Assembly: GCF_001866135.1 (NCBI RefSeq)
Contig: NZ_MODW01000001.1
Span: forward strand, 887,797-951,796
DNA: 64,000 nucleotides
Reading direction: 5' to 3'
Source of the DNA: Microbacterium sp. LCT-H2
Lineage (GTDB): Bacteria; Actinomycetota; Actinomycetes; Actinomycetales; Microbacteriaceae
A program made the translations under genes and the position numbers. This document shows positions 16,169-25,486 of the stretch, piece after piece. Under the pieces are notes generated by a model that made no database searches, was not told the DNA's origin, and worked only from the letters and a program-made list of their open reading frames with translations. Numbering within the stretch: the stretch's first letter is position 1; the number at the start of each line of letters is the position of its first letter.

Positions 16169-17101
16169 GTGCGACAGGACATCAGGGCATCGGAGCGGCT
16201 CGACCCGCAGGGCTCGCCGGCGCGATCGCGCGGCGCCCTGGTCCTGCTCGCGGCCGCGGTGACGGTGGTGCTCTGGGCCTCGGCCTTCATCGGGATCCGG
16301 GGCGCGGGGCCGCACTACGACCCCGGGGCCTTGGCGCTGCTGCGCATGGCCGTGGGCACCCTCGTGCTGACGATCATTGCGCTGCGGCACGGCATCCGGC
16401 TCCCGGAGCGCCGCCACTGGCTGCTGATCGCCGCGTGGGGTGTCGGATGGTTCTGCGTCTACAACCTGGCCCTCAACAGCGCCGAACGGACCCTCGACGC
16501 CGGGACCGCCGCGATGGTCGTCAACCTGGCGCCGCTCATGGTCGTCGTCTTCAGCGGTCTCTTCCTCCGGGAGGGATTCCCCCGCCCCCTCGTGATCGGC
16601 GCCCCCATCGCCTTCCTCGGGGTGGTCCTCATCGGCATGAACTCCACCAGCAGCACCGGCCCCGACCTCACGGGCCTCCTGCTGGCCCTTCTCGCCGCGG
16701 TCATGTACGCGGGGTGCACCCTGCTGCAGAAGCACCTGCTCACCTCGGGGGTCGACGCCACCACGCTGACCTGGCTCGGGGCGGCCGCCGGCACGATCGC
16801 GCTGCTTCCCTGGCTCGGCGCGTTGATCGCCGACGTGCAGACGGCGCCCCTCGACGCGACGCTGTGGGTGGTCTACCTCGGCATCTTCCCCACCGCCATC
16901 GCCTTCACCACCTGGGCGTACGTGCTGCAGCGCAGCTCCGCGGGGAAGACCTCCGCGACGACATACGTGGTCCCGGCCCTCGCGATCCTCCTGTCGTGGC
17001 TGATCCTCGGGGAGGTGCCCACCCCGCTCATGTTCGTGGGTGGCGCGCTGTGCCTGCTCGGCGTGCTCATCACGCGCATGCGCGGGCGGCGCTCGCGCTG
17101 A
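16169..17101 (+). CDS. EamA/DMT family transporter
   Basis: A 310-residue protein with ten hydrophobic segments forming two EamA repeats (about residues 25-150 and 165-300). Typical pieces are VVLWASAFIGIRGAGPHYDP, LNSAERTLDAGTAAMVVNLAPLMVVVFS, and the second repeat VVYLGIFPTAIAFTTWAYVLQRSSAGKTSATTYVVPALAIL with LILGEVPTPLMFVGG. DMT transporters of this type export amino acids or metabolites; the substrate is not predictable. The start is the weakest call: GTG 16169 gives a short cytoplasmic N-terminus, while an upstream in-frame ATG at 16106 would add 21 residues. Confidence 0.83.
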   Translation: MRQDIRASERLDPQGSPARSRGALVLLAAAVTVVLWASAFIGIRGAGPHYDPGALALLRMAVGTLVLTIIALRHGIRLPERRHWLLIAAWGVGWFCVYNLALNSAERTLDAGTAAMVVNLAPLMVVVFSGLFLREGFPRPLVIGAPIAFLGVVLIGMNSTSSTGPDLTGLLLALLAAVMYAGCTLLQKHLLTSGVDATTLTWLGAAAGTIALLPWLGALIADVQTAPLDATLWVVYLGIFPTAIAFTTWAYVLQRSSAGKTSATTYVVPALAILLSWLILGEVPTPLMFVGGALCLLGVLITRMRGRRSR

Positions 17102-17208
17102 GCGCGCCGCCCGCGCGGGTCGAGGTCGGTCCGCGCGGATGCGATTACGCTGGTCGGCGGAGGGGCGCGCCGTGCGGGCCCGCGTGTGACCGAGGGAGAC
17201 GAAGACCG

Positions 17209-18288
17209 ATGACCGACGCCGACGCGCAGACCCCGCCGACGATCTCCGCGCCCCCGCCGCCCCCCGCGTCCGGCGCGCCGATCGCCGCCGCGGCCCCCGC
17301 CGCCGCTCCGACCGACGCCGAGATGGCGCGCGCCGGTGCCGTGCTGCAGACGATCTCCGACGCCTACTCCGCCAAGATGGTGGGCCAGGAACGTCTGCGC
17401 ACCAGCCTGCTCGTGGCGCTCATCGCCGGCGGCCACATCCTCCTGGAGAGCGTGCCCGGCCTCGCCAAGACCACCGCCGCCAGCACGCTCGCCGACACCG
17501 TGAAGGCGAAGTTCAAGCGCATCCAGTGCACGCCCGACCTCCTGCCGAGCGACATCACGGGCAACCAGATCTACGACGCCGCGACGGGCAGCTTCCGCAC
17601 GGTGCTCGGTCCCGTGCATGCGAACTTCGTGCTGCTCGACGAGATCAACCGCTCCAGCGCCAAGACCCAGAGCGCCATGCTCGAGGCGATGCAGGAGCAC
17701 CAGACCACCATCGGCGGCGAGATCCACCCGCTGCCGAAGCCGTTCCTCGTGATCGCGACGCAGAACCCCATCGAGCAGGAGGGCACCTACGAGCTGCCCG
17801 AGGCGCAGATGGACCGGTTCCTCCTCAAGGAGATCGTGGAGTACCCGAGCCCGGCGGAGGAGTTCGAGATCCTCAGCCGCATCGACTCGGGCGTGCTCGA
17901 CCCCGACCGGCACGTGCACAGCGCCGTCACGCTGGACGACGTGCACCTGCTGCAGGACGTCGCGAGCCGCATCTACGTCGACCCCGCGATCCGCAACTAC
18001 ATCGTGTCGATCGCGTATGTGACCCGGAATCCCGCGCCGTACATCGGGGACGAGCGCGCCCGCTTCATCAAGTACGGCGCGAGCCCTCGGGCCAGCATCG
18101 CCTTCCTCCAGGCCTCCCGCGCCCTCGCCCTCCTCAGCGGCCGGACCCACGTCCTCCCCGAGGACATCCGCGCCCTGCGCCACCTCGTGCTGCGACACCG
18201 CGTGCTGCTGACGTTCGAGGCCGACGCCGAGGGCATCCGCAGCGAGGAGATCATCGACCAGATCTTCGCCGCCGTGCCCACCCCCTGA
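17209..18288 (+). CDS. MoxR family AAA+ ATPase
   Basis: A 359-residue MoxR-type AAA+ ATPase that opens a DUF58/VWA locus. After a proline/alanine-rich linker of about 40 residues come Walker A ESVPGLAKTT (about residues 83-92), Walker B VLLDEINR, the sensor-1 IATQNPIEQEGTYELPEAQMDRF and an arginine-finger/sensor-2 region in GASPRASIAFLQASRALALLSGRTHVLPEDI. MoxR proteins act with VWA proteins as metal-insertion or assembly chaperones. ATG 17209 is supported by GGGAGACGAAG just upstream. The next gene starts 31 nt downstream. Confidence 0.92.
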   Translation: MTDADAQTPPTISAPPPPPASGAPIAAAAPAAAPTDAEMARAGAVLQTISDAYSAKMVGQERLRTSLLVALIAGGHILLESVPGLAKTTAASTLADTVKAKFKRIQCTPDLLPSDITGNQIYDAATGSFRTVLGPVHANFVLLDEINRSSAKTQSAMLEAMQEHQTTIGGEIHPLPKPFLVIATQNPIEQEGTYELPEAQMDRFLLKEIVEYPSPAEEFEILSRIDSGVLDPDRHVHSAVTLDDVHLLQDVASRIYVDPAIRNYIVSIAYVTRNPAPYIGDERARFIKYGASPRASIAFLQASRALALLSGRTHVLPEDIRALRHLVLRHRVLLTFEADAEGIRSEEIIDQIFAAVPTP

Positions 18289-18319
18289 CCCGTCGACACG
18301 TCCAGGGATCCCGCGCCCG

Positions 18320-19207
18320 ATGCCCAGCCTCATCACGCAGGTGAAGAGCAAGCTCTTCATCCACTCGAACCGCAAGTCGCTGCACGCGCTCGACGGCGCC
18401 TACGCGTCGTTGCTGCACGGGCGGAGCCTCGACTTCGAGGACCTGCGCAAGTACGAGTACGGCGACCAGGTGCGCGACATCGACTGGCGCGCGACGGCCC
18501 GCCTCGGCATGCCGTTGGTCAAGCGGTCACGGGCCACGCGTATGCACACGGTGATGTTCGTCGTCGACACGGGACGCTCGATGACCGCTCTCGCCGCGGA
18601 CGAGCGCTCGAAGAAGGACCTGGCGATCCTGGCGACCGGAGCACTCGGGGTGCTGACACTCCGGCACGGCGACGACTTCACGGTCGTCTACGGCGACGCC
18701 TCCCGCGTCCGCCGGCTGGCGCCGGGGCGCAGCGAAGGGGCCCTCGAACACGCGCTGCGGACGATCGACCGCGCGGTCGACGACGCGGCGGCCCCCAGCG
18801 ATCGGGACGCCCTGCTGTCCTTCGTCACGCGGACGATCGCCCGGCGCATGATCGTCGTCGTGCTCACCGACGAGGCCCCCGTCACCACCGAGACAGAGCG
18901 CCTGCTGCGCCGCCTGCGCGTGCAGCACGACGTGCTCTGGCTCACCCTGCGCGACGCCGAACCGGTGCTCGACCACCGTTCCGCCCGGCTGCGCGCCGAC
19001 GTCGACAGTCTCTGGGAGGTCCCCGATTTCATCCAGGGCGACCGCACGATCGTGAACGAGCTCCGTGCGCAGCGGGCGGCCGACGCCGCCCGGCTCGCCG
19101 ATCTGCTCACACGGATGGAGATCAGTCACGCCGCGCTCGACGGTCAGGACGACGCTGTTCCGCAGCTTCTGCACCTGTTGAACCGGAGGTCCGATGCCCG
19201 GTTCTGA
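18320..19207 (+). CDS. DUF58 domain-containing protein
   Basis: A 295-residue protein with the DUF58 signature LDFEDLRKYEYGDQVRDIDWRATARLGMPLVKRSR near residues 35-70, followed by a VWA-like fold starting MFVVDTGRSMTALAADERSKKD. The MIDAS-like D-T-G-R-S places the serine where expected. DUF58 proteins are found next to MoxR ATPases and VWA proteins in operons linked to cell-envelope stress or protein complex assembly. It overlaps the next gene by 14 nt, indicating coupled translation. Confidence 0.88.
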   Translation: MPSLITQVKSKLFIHSNRKSLHALDGAYASLLHGRSLDFEDLRKYEYGDQVRDIDWRATARLGMPLVKRSRATRMHTVMFVVDTGRSMTALAADERSKKDLAILATGALGVLTLRHGDDFTVVYGDASRVRRLAPGRSEGALEHALRTIDRAVDDAAAPSDRDALLSFVTRTIARRMIVVVLTDEAPVTTETERLLRRLRVQHDVLWLTLRDAEPVLDHRSARLRADVDSLWEVPDFIQGDRTIVNELRAQRAADAARLADLLTRMEISHAALDGQDDAVPQLLHLLNRRSDARF

Positions 19208-19682
19208 CGAGCTCTACCCGCCCGCGCAGTACGGGTGGGGATGGATGCTGCTCGCGCTCGGCATCCTGGCCCTGCTGATCGTCGGTGCGTGGCTGCTGTT
19301 CCGGCTCACGCGCCCCCGCACCGCCGCCTCCGGAGCGTCCTCGGATGCCGGTCAGCCGTCCACGCTCGACGTGCTGTCCGCTCTGCGCTCGGAGTACCTC
19401 GACCGCATCGACCGCGTCGAGCACGACTACCGGGACCGCCGTCTCTCCGCGCGGCAGGCGAACCTGGAGCTGAGCCGCGTCGTGCGCACGTTCGTCAATG
19501 AGTACAGCGGCCTGGAAGCGCCGGTGCTCGCCCTCGACGACCTCGTCTCCCGCGGCGTGCACCCGGCGCTCATCGACGCGATGGGCCGCCACTACTATCC
19601 GAGCATCTTCCGGCAGGGACCCGCCATCGATCCGGTCGCCGGCGCCGAAGCCGCCAGGACGGTGGTGCGCGCGTGGCACTAG
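19194..19682 (+). CDS. Small membrane protein of the MoxR-VWA locus (DUF4381-like)
   Basis: A 162-residue protein with one N-terminal membrane helix (GWGWMLLALGILALLIVGAWLLFRL) and a cytoplasmic helical domain, including SALRSEYLDRIDRVEHDYRDRRLSARQANLELSRVVRTFVNEYSG. Its position between DUF58 and the first VWA gene, and its form, match the DUF4381-type component often seen in these operons; I infer the family from context rather than a strong motif. It overlaps the upstream gene by 14 nt and the downstream one by 10 nt. Confidence 0.7.
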   Translation: MPGSDELYPPAQYGWGWMLLALGILALLIVGAWLLFRLTRPRTAASGASSDAGQPSTLDVLSALRSEYLDRIDRVEHDYRDRRLSARQANLELSRVVRTFVNEYSGLEAPVLALDDLVSRGVHPALIDAMGRHYYPSIFRQGPAIDPVAGAEAARTVVRAWH

Positions 19683-20659
19683 CGAACGTCTGGATGCTGG
19701 TCCTGGCTGCGGCGGTCGTCATCGTCGCGGTGGCGATCGGCCTCGCGGTCGGCCTGCGCCGTCATCGGGACCGGCGCGCGGCGGATACCGCTCGCGTGGC
19801 CAGGGCGGAGCGGCTGCGAGCGCTGCCGTCCTTCCGCCAGGCGCTGTCCCGTCGCGCCGTCGCTCTGACCGGCGTGCTCGCCCTCGGGGCGGTTGCCGCG
19901 CTGGCGGCCGGCGTCGTGGCCGCGCGTCCGATGTCCGCCCAGACGATCCAACCCGTCGACACGAGCCGCGACATCATGCTCTGCCTGGACGTGTCGGGTT
20001 CGATGTCGGAGGTCGACGTCGAGGTGCTCTCGGTGTTCGACGAGCTGCTCGACGGCTTCGAGGGCGAGCGCATCGGCCTGACGATCTTCAACAGCTCCCC
20101 CGTGCAGATCTTCCCCCTCACCGACGACTACGATTTCATCCGCGAACACCTGGCGAGCATGATGTCGAGCTTCGACTACGTGGACGAGATCCCGGAGCAC
20201 TGGCTGGGCACCCTGAACGGCGACGGCGCCTCCCTCATCGGCGACGGACTCGCGGCCTGCACCATGGGCTTCGATCACCCGGACGACGACCGGTCGCGAT
20301 CGGTGATCTTCGCGACGGACAACGAGATCAACGGCGCCTCGATCGTGTCGCTCGACGAGGCCGCGGCGTATGCGGCCTCGAAGGACGTGCGGGTGTTCGC
20401 GATCAATCCGGTCGAGGGCAAGGACGCCGACGTCAGCGCCGAGCTGGCCGCCGCCGCCGAGGCCACGGGAGGCGCCGCGTACGGGCTCCGCGACACGACG
20501 ACGGTCGGGGACATCATCGACGAGGTCCAGAAGCAGGAGGCCACGGCGCTGCGCGGCGAGGCGCAGGTGGTCTGGACGGACACCCCGAACCTGTGGATCG
20601 CCGTCCTGTCGGTCCTCGCGCTCGGCTTCGTCGTGCTGGTCTGGAGGGTGCGCCTGTGA
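19673..20659 (+). CDS. VWA domain-containing membrane protein, BatA-like
   Basis: A 328-residue protein with two N-terminal membrane helices (about residues 5-28 and 60-85), an extracytoplasmic VWA domain, and a C-terminal helix (NLWIAVLSVLALGFVVLVW). The MIDAS motif DVSGSMS (in IMLCLDVSGSMSEVDVEVL) is intact, with a later T and D typical of metal coordination. BatA-like VWA proteins assemble with MoxR and DUF58 proteins. The start codon is GTG at 19673, overlapping the upstream gene. It overlaps the next VWA gene by 4 nt. Confidence 0.88.
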   Translation: MALANVWMLVLAAAVVIVAVAIGLAVGLRRHRDRRAADTARVARAERLRALPSFRQALSRRAVALTGVLALGAVAALAAGVVAARPMSAQTIQPVDTSRDIMLCLDVSGSMSEVDVEVLSVFDELLDGFEGERIGLTIFNSSPVQIFPLTDDYDFIREHLASMMSSFDYVDEIPEHWLGTLNGDGASLIGDGLAACTMGFDHPDDDRSRSVIFATDNEINGASIVSLDEAAAYAASKDVRVFAINPVEGKDADVSAELAAAAEATGGAAYGLRDTTTVGDIIDEVQKQEATALRGEAQVVWTDTPNLWIAVLSVLALGFVVLVWRVRL

Positions 20660-21708
20660 TCTTCCAGCCCGTGCTCCCTGTACTCCTCATCCTGCTGCTG
20701 TGCGCCGGCGTCGCCGGCGTGGCCGTCTGGATGCTCGTCCGCGCTCCGCGGGCCGGGGGCGAGGTCGTGACCGACCGACGTGCTCTCGCCGTACATCGGT
20801 CCCTCTGGGCGCTGCGCCTCGTGATGGTGCTCGCCTGCGCCGTGATGCTGCTGCGGCCGGGGCTGCCCGGAGGCTCCACGCAGACCCTGGCGACCGACAC
20901 CGACATCGTGCTCGTCGTCGACACCACCGCGAGCATCGTGGCCGAGGACTGGGACGACGGCTCTCCCCGCCTCGACGGTGTGCGCGCCGACGCGCGCGCG
21001 CTCGTAGAGGAGTACCCCGGCGCCCGCTTCGCCCTCCTCACCTCGGATGCGGCAGCCCAGCTGCGGATCCCGCTGACCACCGACACCACCGCCCTGCTCG
21101 GCTCACTCGACGTGCTGCGCCCCGAGGTCACGAGCCAGTCGCGCGGCAGCTCGATCGGCGTGGCCGCTCCGCTGCTGAGCGAGACCCTCGCCGCGGCGGC
21201 GGAGTCGTCGCCGGACCGTTCGCGCATGGTCTTCTACTTCGGCGACGGCGAGCAGACCACGGGGTCCACCCCGGAGTCCTTCGCCGACAGCGCACGCTAC
21301 ACCGACGCGGGTGCCGTCTTCGGGTACGGCACGACGGAGGGTGGTCCCATGCGCGTCACGACGGGCGGGCTCGACCAGAACGGCTCCGAGTACATCCAGT
21401 ACCAGGGAGCGGACGCCCTCTCCGTCATCGACGAGGGGAACCTCGAGACGATCGCCGGGCAGCTCGGCGTCGGGTACGAGCACCGGGAGGCGGACGCCGC
21501 CCCGACCCTCCCCGCCGCACCGTCGAGCACCACCGCCTATGCCGACGCCGGCGAGGTGGGGAACGTGGTCGAGCTGTACTGGGTCGCCGCGCTGGTCGTC
21601 CTCGCCGCTCTCGGCGTGGAGCTCACCCGCGCCACGATCCTGGTCGCGCGACTCCGAGGCCTGCGCGCTCCCCGCGCGGCGCGGCCCGCTCCCCTCGACA
21701 CCCCCTGA
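20656..21708 (+). CDS. VWA domain-containing membrane protein, BatB-like, with variant MIDAS
   Basis: A 350-residue protein with two N-terminal membrane segments (FQPVLPVLLILLLCAGVAGVA and LWALRLVMVLACAVMLLRP), a VWA-type domain and a final helix ELYWVAALVVLAALGVELT. The MIDAS motif reads VVDTTASIVAEDW, so Thr replaces the first Ser of D-x-S-x-S; a conservative change that may still bind metal. GTG 20656 overlaps the preceding stop by 4 nt (GTGA). The C-terminus (RLRGLRAPRAARPAPLDTP) is basic and proline-rich. It is the last gene of the block before the surface-protein gene. Confidence 0.85.
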   Translation: MIFQPVLPVLLILLLCAGVAGVAVWMLVRAPRAGGEVVTDRRALAVHRSLWALRLVMVLACAVMLLRPGLPGGSTQTLATDTDIVLVVDTTASIVAEDWDDGSPRLDGVRADARALVEEYPGARFALLTSDAAAQLRIPLTTDTTALLGSLDVLRPEVTSQSRGSSIGVAAPLLSETLAAAAESSPDRSRMVFYFGDGEQTTGSTPESFADSARYTDAGAVFGYGTTEGGPMRVTTGGLDQNGSEYIQYQGADALSVIDEGNLETIAGQLGVGYEHREADAAPTLPAAPSSTTAYADAGEVGNVVELYWVAALVVLAALGVELTRATILVARLRGLRAPRAARPAPLDTP

Positions 21709-21768
21709 CAGCGCCCGAGACCCCGGGCATCCGTGCGGGCACGGCGTGTACTCCGCGCCCGGCGATGG

Positions 21769-21923
21769 TATTGTGTTACCTGCCGAGGGCTTCTGTGCCT
21801 TCGGCGGGGGTTCGTCGGTACGAACCGCCGCGGTCCGAGCATCTCTGGGGGAGCTCTCGCGGTCGATCGTCCGACGATGTCGTGCCGACGTGGGGTCGGC
21901 CATGGAATGACTGGGGAACACAC
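21769..21923 (+). promoter_or_regulatory. Promoter and structured leader of the propeller/LamG/PKD gene
   Basis: A TATTGT box (21769-21774) is a candidate -10, giving an RNA leader of roughly 140 nt. The leader holds a hairpin with an imperfect stem of about 11 bp (21782-21807) and a second with a 7-bp perfect stem, GGTTCGT (21809-21815) and ACGAACC (21820-21826), capped by CGGT. A GGGGA sequence lies about 7 nt before ATG 21924. I cannot assign the leader to any known riboswitch class. Confidence 0.4.
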
Positions 21924-24900
21924 ATGGGGAAGAGTGCTGTCTGGAAGCGCGCGCGCACGGGCGTGGCCGGAGCGATCGCGGGGGTGATGGTTGCCGCGGG
22001 CCTGGTCGCCCTCGGTGGGGGTGCCGCCGCGGCGGCGGCCGCCGACGATCCGGGGGGGCTGCCTCCGCTGTTGCAGCGGGACGAGAACGTCGTCACGTCC
22101 GATCCGATCCCGACCGTGCAGATCGACAACGGGTACGTGTGGGCGCAGACGACGATCGGGTCCATCGTGTACGCGGTCGGCAAGTTCGACAACGCCCGCG
22201 AGCCCAAGGCCGCTCCGGGGACCGCGCTGACGGCTCGCTCGAACGTGCTCGCCTACAACATCGACACGGGAGCGCTGCTGCCGTTCGCCCCGCAGGTCAA
22301 CGGCGTGATCAAGGCCGTCGCCGCCTCGCCCGACGGGTCTCGCATCTACATCGGCGGCTCGTTCAACAAGGTCAACGGCAAGGACCGCTGGAACATCGCC
22401 GCGATCGACGCGAAGACCGGCGAGCTCGTCCCGGGCTTCGTCCCCTCCATCGGCGGATCCGGCGTCTACGCGCTGGCGACGTCGGGGACGACCGTCTATG
22501 CCGGCGGCCTCTTCACCCAGGCCAACGGCACGCCGCGGAAGAACCTGGCCGCGTTCGACACCACCAACGGCGCGCTCCGGCCCTGGGCCCCGAAGACCGA
22601 CCTCCAGGTCGATGCCATGGTCATGGATCCGGCAGGCGAGGACACGATCATCGGCGGGCGCTTCTCGCAGGTCAACGGCAACACCGAGATGCGCGGCAGC
22701 GCCTCCGTCGACAAGACCACCGGAGCGCTGAACACCGAGTGGGAGTTTGCTAAGACGGTCAAGAACGGCGCGGGATCGGGCATCTACGCCGGCAAGGCCG
22801 GAACCTTCGGTCTCGCCACCGACGCGACCGGTGTGTACGGCACCGGCTGGGGGTACGCCGACGCGGCGACGGGCAATCTGGAAGGCACCTTCGCCGCCGA
22901 GGCCGGCACCGGAAAGGTGCGCTGGATCGCGGACTGCCTCGGCGACCATTACGGCGTCTACTCCACGGGTAAGGTCGTCTACACGACCAGCCACACGCAT
23001 TCATGCGAAACTCTGGGACTCCACCCGGAGCAGGGTCCGCGCGTCCACCGGTACTCCGAGGCCTACACCGCCGATGCCAGGGGGACGCTTGCTCCGCAGC
23101 CCACGGCACCGGGCCGCAAGGACTGGGGTGGCACTCCGGCACCGTCGCCGTACGCCTGGTCGCCCGACTGGGCGGTCGGCACGACCACCGGTCTGGGCCA
23201 GGCCGGACTGTCCATCACCGGCACCGGGAACATGGTCTCCATCGGCGGCGAGTTCCGCTCGGTCAACAACGGACAGTTCGAAGGACTCGTGCGATTCTCG
23301 ACGACTCCTCCCGGCGGCCCGAAGGACGGACCCCGCCTCTCCGGCGACAAGTGGGTGCCGACAGCGACTTCGCTCACCCCCGGGCGTGTGAAGGTCTCGA
23401 TCCCGTCCAACTGGGACCGGGACGACCTCACGCTCACCTATGAACTGCGCCGCGAAGGCTCCACCGCGCCGCTGTTCACCACGAAGGCGGACTCCACCTG
23501 GTGGAACCTGCCCGCCATCACCTTCGAAGACACGGCTCCGGCCGGTTCGCAGCAGAGGTACACGTTCACAGCCACGGACGGCAACGGCAACACCGTCACG
23601 AGCAAGACGGCGACCGTCACGGTGGCTGGTTCGACACCTCCGTACTCCGACGCCGTGCTCGCTGACGGACCCCAGCTGTACTACCCGTTGGGAACCGTCG
23701 CGCAGGATGTGGCAGGTACGAACAACCCCATCTTCCGCTCAGGAGCGACGCCTCAGTCATCAGGCGTGCCGAAGGGCGTGGCCGGGGCGACAGCCCTCGA
23801 CGGGACAGAGACCGGACGAGTCGACACGACCACGAAAGCCGCGGCGCCGTCATCGTTCTCGGCCGAGATGTGGTTTAAGACCTCGACGACCGCGGGCGGC
23901 GTGTTGTTCGACTTCGAGAGTTCGGCCGCTGGCTTCTACTCGAGGAACTACGACCGAACCGTCTACATGTCAGACGATGGCCGCCTGAACTTCGGGGTCT
24001 ACAACGACGGCACCAAAGTGCTCACGACCGCGACGGCATACAACGACAACCGCTGGCATCATGTCGTGGCGTCGGTGAGCCCCGAGGGAATGAAGCTCTT
24101 CATCGACGGGAAGCTCGACGGCCAGCTCCCTAACGTCACCAAAGCGCAGGACTTCACCGGGTTCTGGAAGATTGGCGGTGGCCGGCTGAAGGGTTGGCCG
24201 AATGCGCCGACCAAGACTCTTGCCGCCCCTGCCAACCTTGCCGGCGATGCCCACCTCGTCGGCAATGTCGATGAGTTCGCGGTCTACCCGTACGGACTGA
24301 GCGCCGCACAGGTCAAGACCCACTACGCCGTCGGCACGGGCTCCACGGCTCCGGTTGCCGCCTTCACGGCAGCCGTCACCGGGCTCGACGTCGCGTTCGA
24401 CGCGAGCACCTCCGTGCCGCCGGGGACCACCACGATCTCGGACTATCGCTGGGACTTCGGCGACGGTACGACCGGTACGGGCAAGACGCCGTCGCACGCC
24501 TACGCGAAGCCCGGCACGTACGCGGTCACGCTCACGGTCACCGACAGCCAGAACCTCGTGGGATCGGTCACGAAGCAGATCGTCGTGCAGGGGGCGAACA
24601 CCCTGCCCACGGCCTCGTTCACGCTCTCGGCCTCGGAGCTGACGGTGTCGGCCGACGCGTCGGCATCGACGGACGCCGACGGCACCATCCGCAGCTACCG
24701 CTGGGACTGGGGTGATGGCACGACCGGTGACGGAGCATCGGCGACGCACACGTACGCGACGGCCGGGACGCGGACCGTCACCCTCACGGTGACGGACGAC
24801 ATCGGCGGCTCTGCCACGACCACGCGGGAAGCCGTGGTGGCGGAACCCGCGCCGCTCGCGAGCGACGAGTTCGACCGCACGGCCGGTCCCGGCTGGGGTG

Positions 24901-25466
24901 AAGCCCTCACGGGCGGAGCGTGGAAGATCGCCGGCGGGTCCGCAGCCGCGGCCAGCGTCGCCGACGGCTCCGGACAGCTGAAGCTGGCCGCAGGGGGCAC
25001 CCGTCACGCGACGCTGAACGCACCGTCGGTGCCGAACCCGGCGCTGGAGACGACCTTCCGCGTCGATCAGCCGTCGAGCACAGGAGGCTCCTACATCGGG
25101 GTCATCGCCCGAGACTCCTCCGCGGGTCGCTACCTCGTCCGCGCCTGGCTCCGGCCGGACGGCACGGTCTGGCTCGTGGCCCACCGCGACGGCACCGTCC
25201 TCGCGACCCGGGCACTGAACGGCGTCACGGTCACCCCGGGCACCGCCTACACGCTCAGGGCGGCCGTGACGGGGACGGACAAGGTCTCCCTCGTCGCGAA
25301 GCTCTGGGCGAGCGATGCCGCGGAGCCCGCCGACTGGCAGCTCCGAGCGACCGACACCACCCCGCTGCCGGCGGGTGGCGTGGGCCTGAGCGGCAGCCGC
25401 TCCGCGAGCGCGACCGCGCCGCTCGGCGTGGCCTTCGACACGTTCCGCGTCACGGCTGCGCAGTAA
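21924..25466 (+). CDS. Large secreted protein with beta-propeller, LamG and two PKD domains
   Basis: An 1,180-residue exported protein. A Sec signal peptide (KRARTGVAGAIAGVMVAAGLVALG, ending in AAAAAA) is followed by a beta-propeller of repeated IYIGGSFNKVNG / VYAGGLFTQANG / TIIGGRFSQVNG blades (about residues 50-490), an Fn3-like stretch, a LamG/concanavalin domain with MWFKTSTTAGGVLFDFESSA and HHVVASVSPEGMKLFIDGKLDG (about 600-815), two PKD domains marked YRWDFGDGTTG and YRWDWGDGTTG, and a C-terminal lectin-like module. There is no LPXTG or membrane anchor, so it is secreted or loosely bound; carbohydrate or surface binding is inferred. It interrupts the MoxR/VWA locus and has its own terminator. 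The LamG segment has noticeably lower GC. Confidence 0.85.
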   Translation: MGKSAVWKRARTGVAGAIAGVMVAAGLVALGGGAAAAAAADDPGGLPPLLQRDENVVTSDPIPTVQIDNGYVWAQTTIGSIVYAVGKFDNAREPKAAPGTALTARSNVLAYNIDTGALLPFAPQVNGVIKAVAASPDGSRIYIGGSFNKVNGKDRWNIAAIDAKTGELVPGFVPSIGGSGVYALATSGTTVYAGGLFTQANGTPRKNLAAFDTTNGALRPWAPKTDLQVDAMVMDPAGEDTIIGGRFSQVNGNTEMRGSASVDKTTGALNTEWEFAKTVKNGAGSGIYAGKAGTFGLATDATGVYGTGWGYADAATGNLEGTFAAEAGTGKVRWIADCLGDHYGVYSTGKVVYTTSHTHSCETLGLHPEQGPRVHRYSEAYTADARGTLAPQPTAPGRKDWGGTPAPSPYAWSPDWAVGTTTGLGQAGLSITGTGNMVSIGGEFRSVNNGQFEGLVRFSTTPPGGPKDGPRLSGDKWVPTATSLTPGRVKVSIPSNWDRDDLTLTYELRREGSTAPLFTTKADSTWWNLPAITFEDTAPAGSQQRYTFTATDGNGNTVTSKTATVTVAGSTPPYSDAVLADGPQLYYPLGTVAQDVAGTNNPIFRSGATPQSSGVPKGVAGATALDGTETGRVDTTTKAAAPSSFSAEMWFKTSTTAGGVLFDFESSAAGFYSRNYDRTVYMSDDGRLNFGVYNDGTKVLTTATAYNDNRWHHVVASVSPEGMKLFIDGKLDGQLPNVTKAQDFTGFWKIGGGRLKGWPNAPTKTLAAPANLAGDAHLVGNVDEFAVYPYGLSAAQVKTHYAVGTGSTAPVAAFTAAVTGLDVAFDASTSVPPGTTTISDYRWDFGDGTTGTGKTPSHAYAKPGTYAVTLTVTDSQNLVGSVTKQIVVQGANTLPTASFTLSASELTVSADASASTDADGTIRSYRWDWGDGTTGDGASATHTYATAGTRTVTLTVTDDIGGSATTTREAVVAEPAPLASDEFDRTAGPGWGEALTGGAWKIAGGSAAAASVADGSGQLKLAAGGTRHATLNAPSVPNPALETTFRVDQPSSTGGSYIGVIARDSSAGRYLVRAWLRPDGTVWLVAHRDGTVLATRALNGVTVTPGTAYTLRAAVTGTDKVSLVAKLWASDAAEPADWQLRATDTTPLPAGGVGLSGSRSASATAPLGVAFDTFRVTAAQ

Positions 25467-25486
25467 CCGGACCGCACACGCGACGG

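Noticed and set aside
14527..18288. A 1,253-codon open frame through the flavin monooxygenase region up to MoxR
   Set aside because: High-GC DNA keeps frames open; only the part from ATG 17209 has a protein domain (MoxR).
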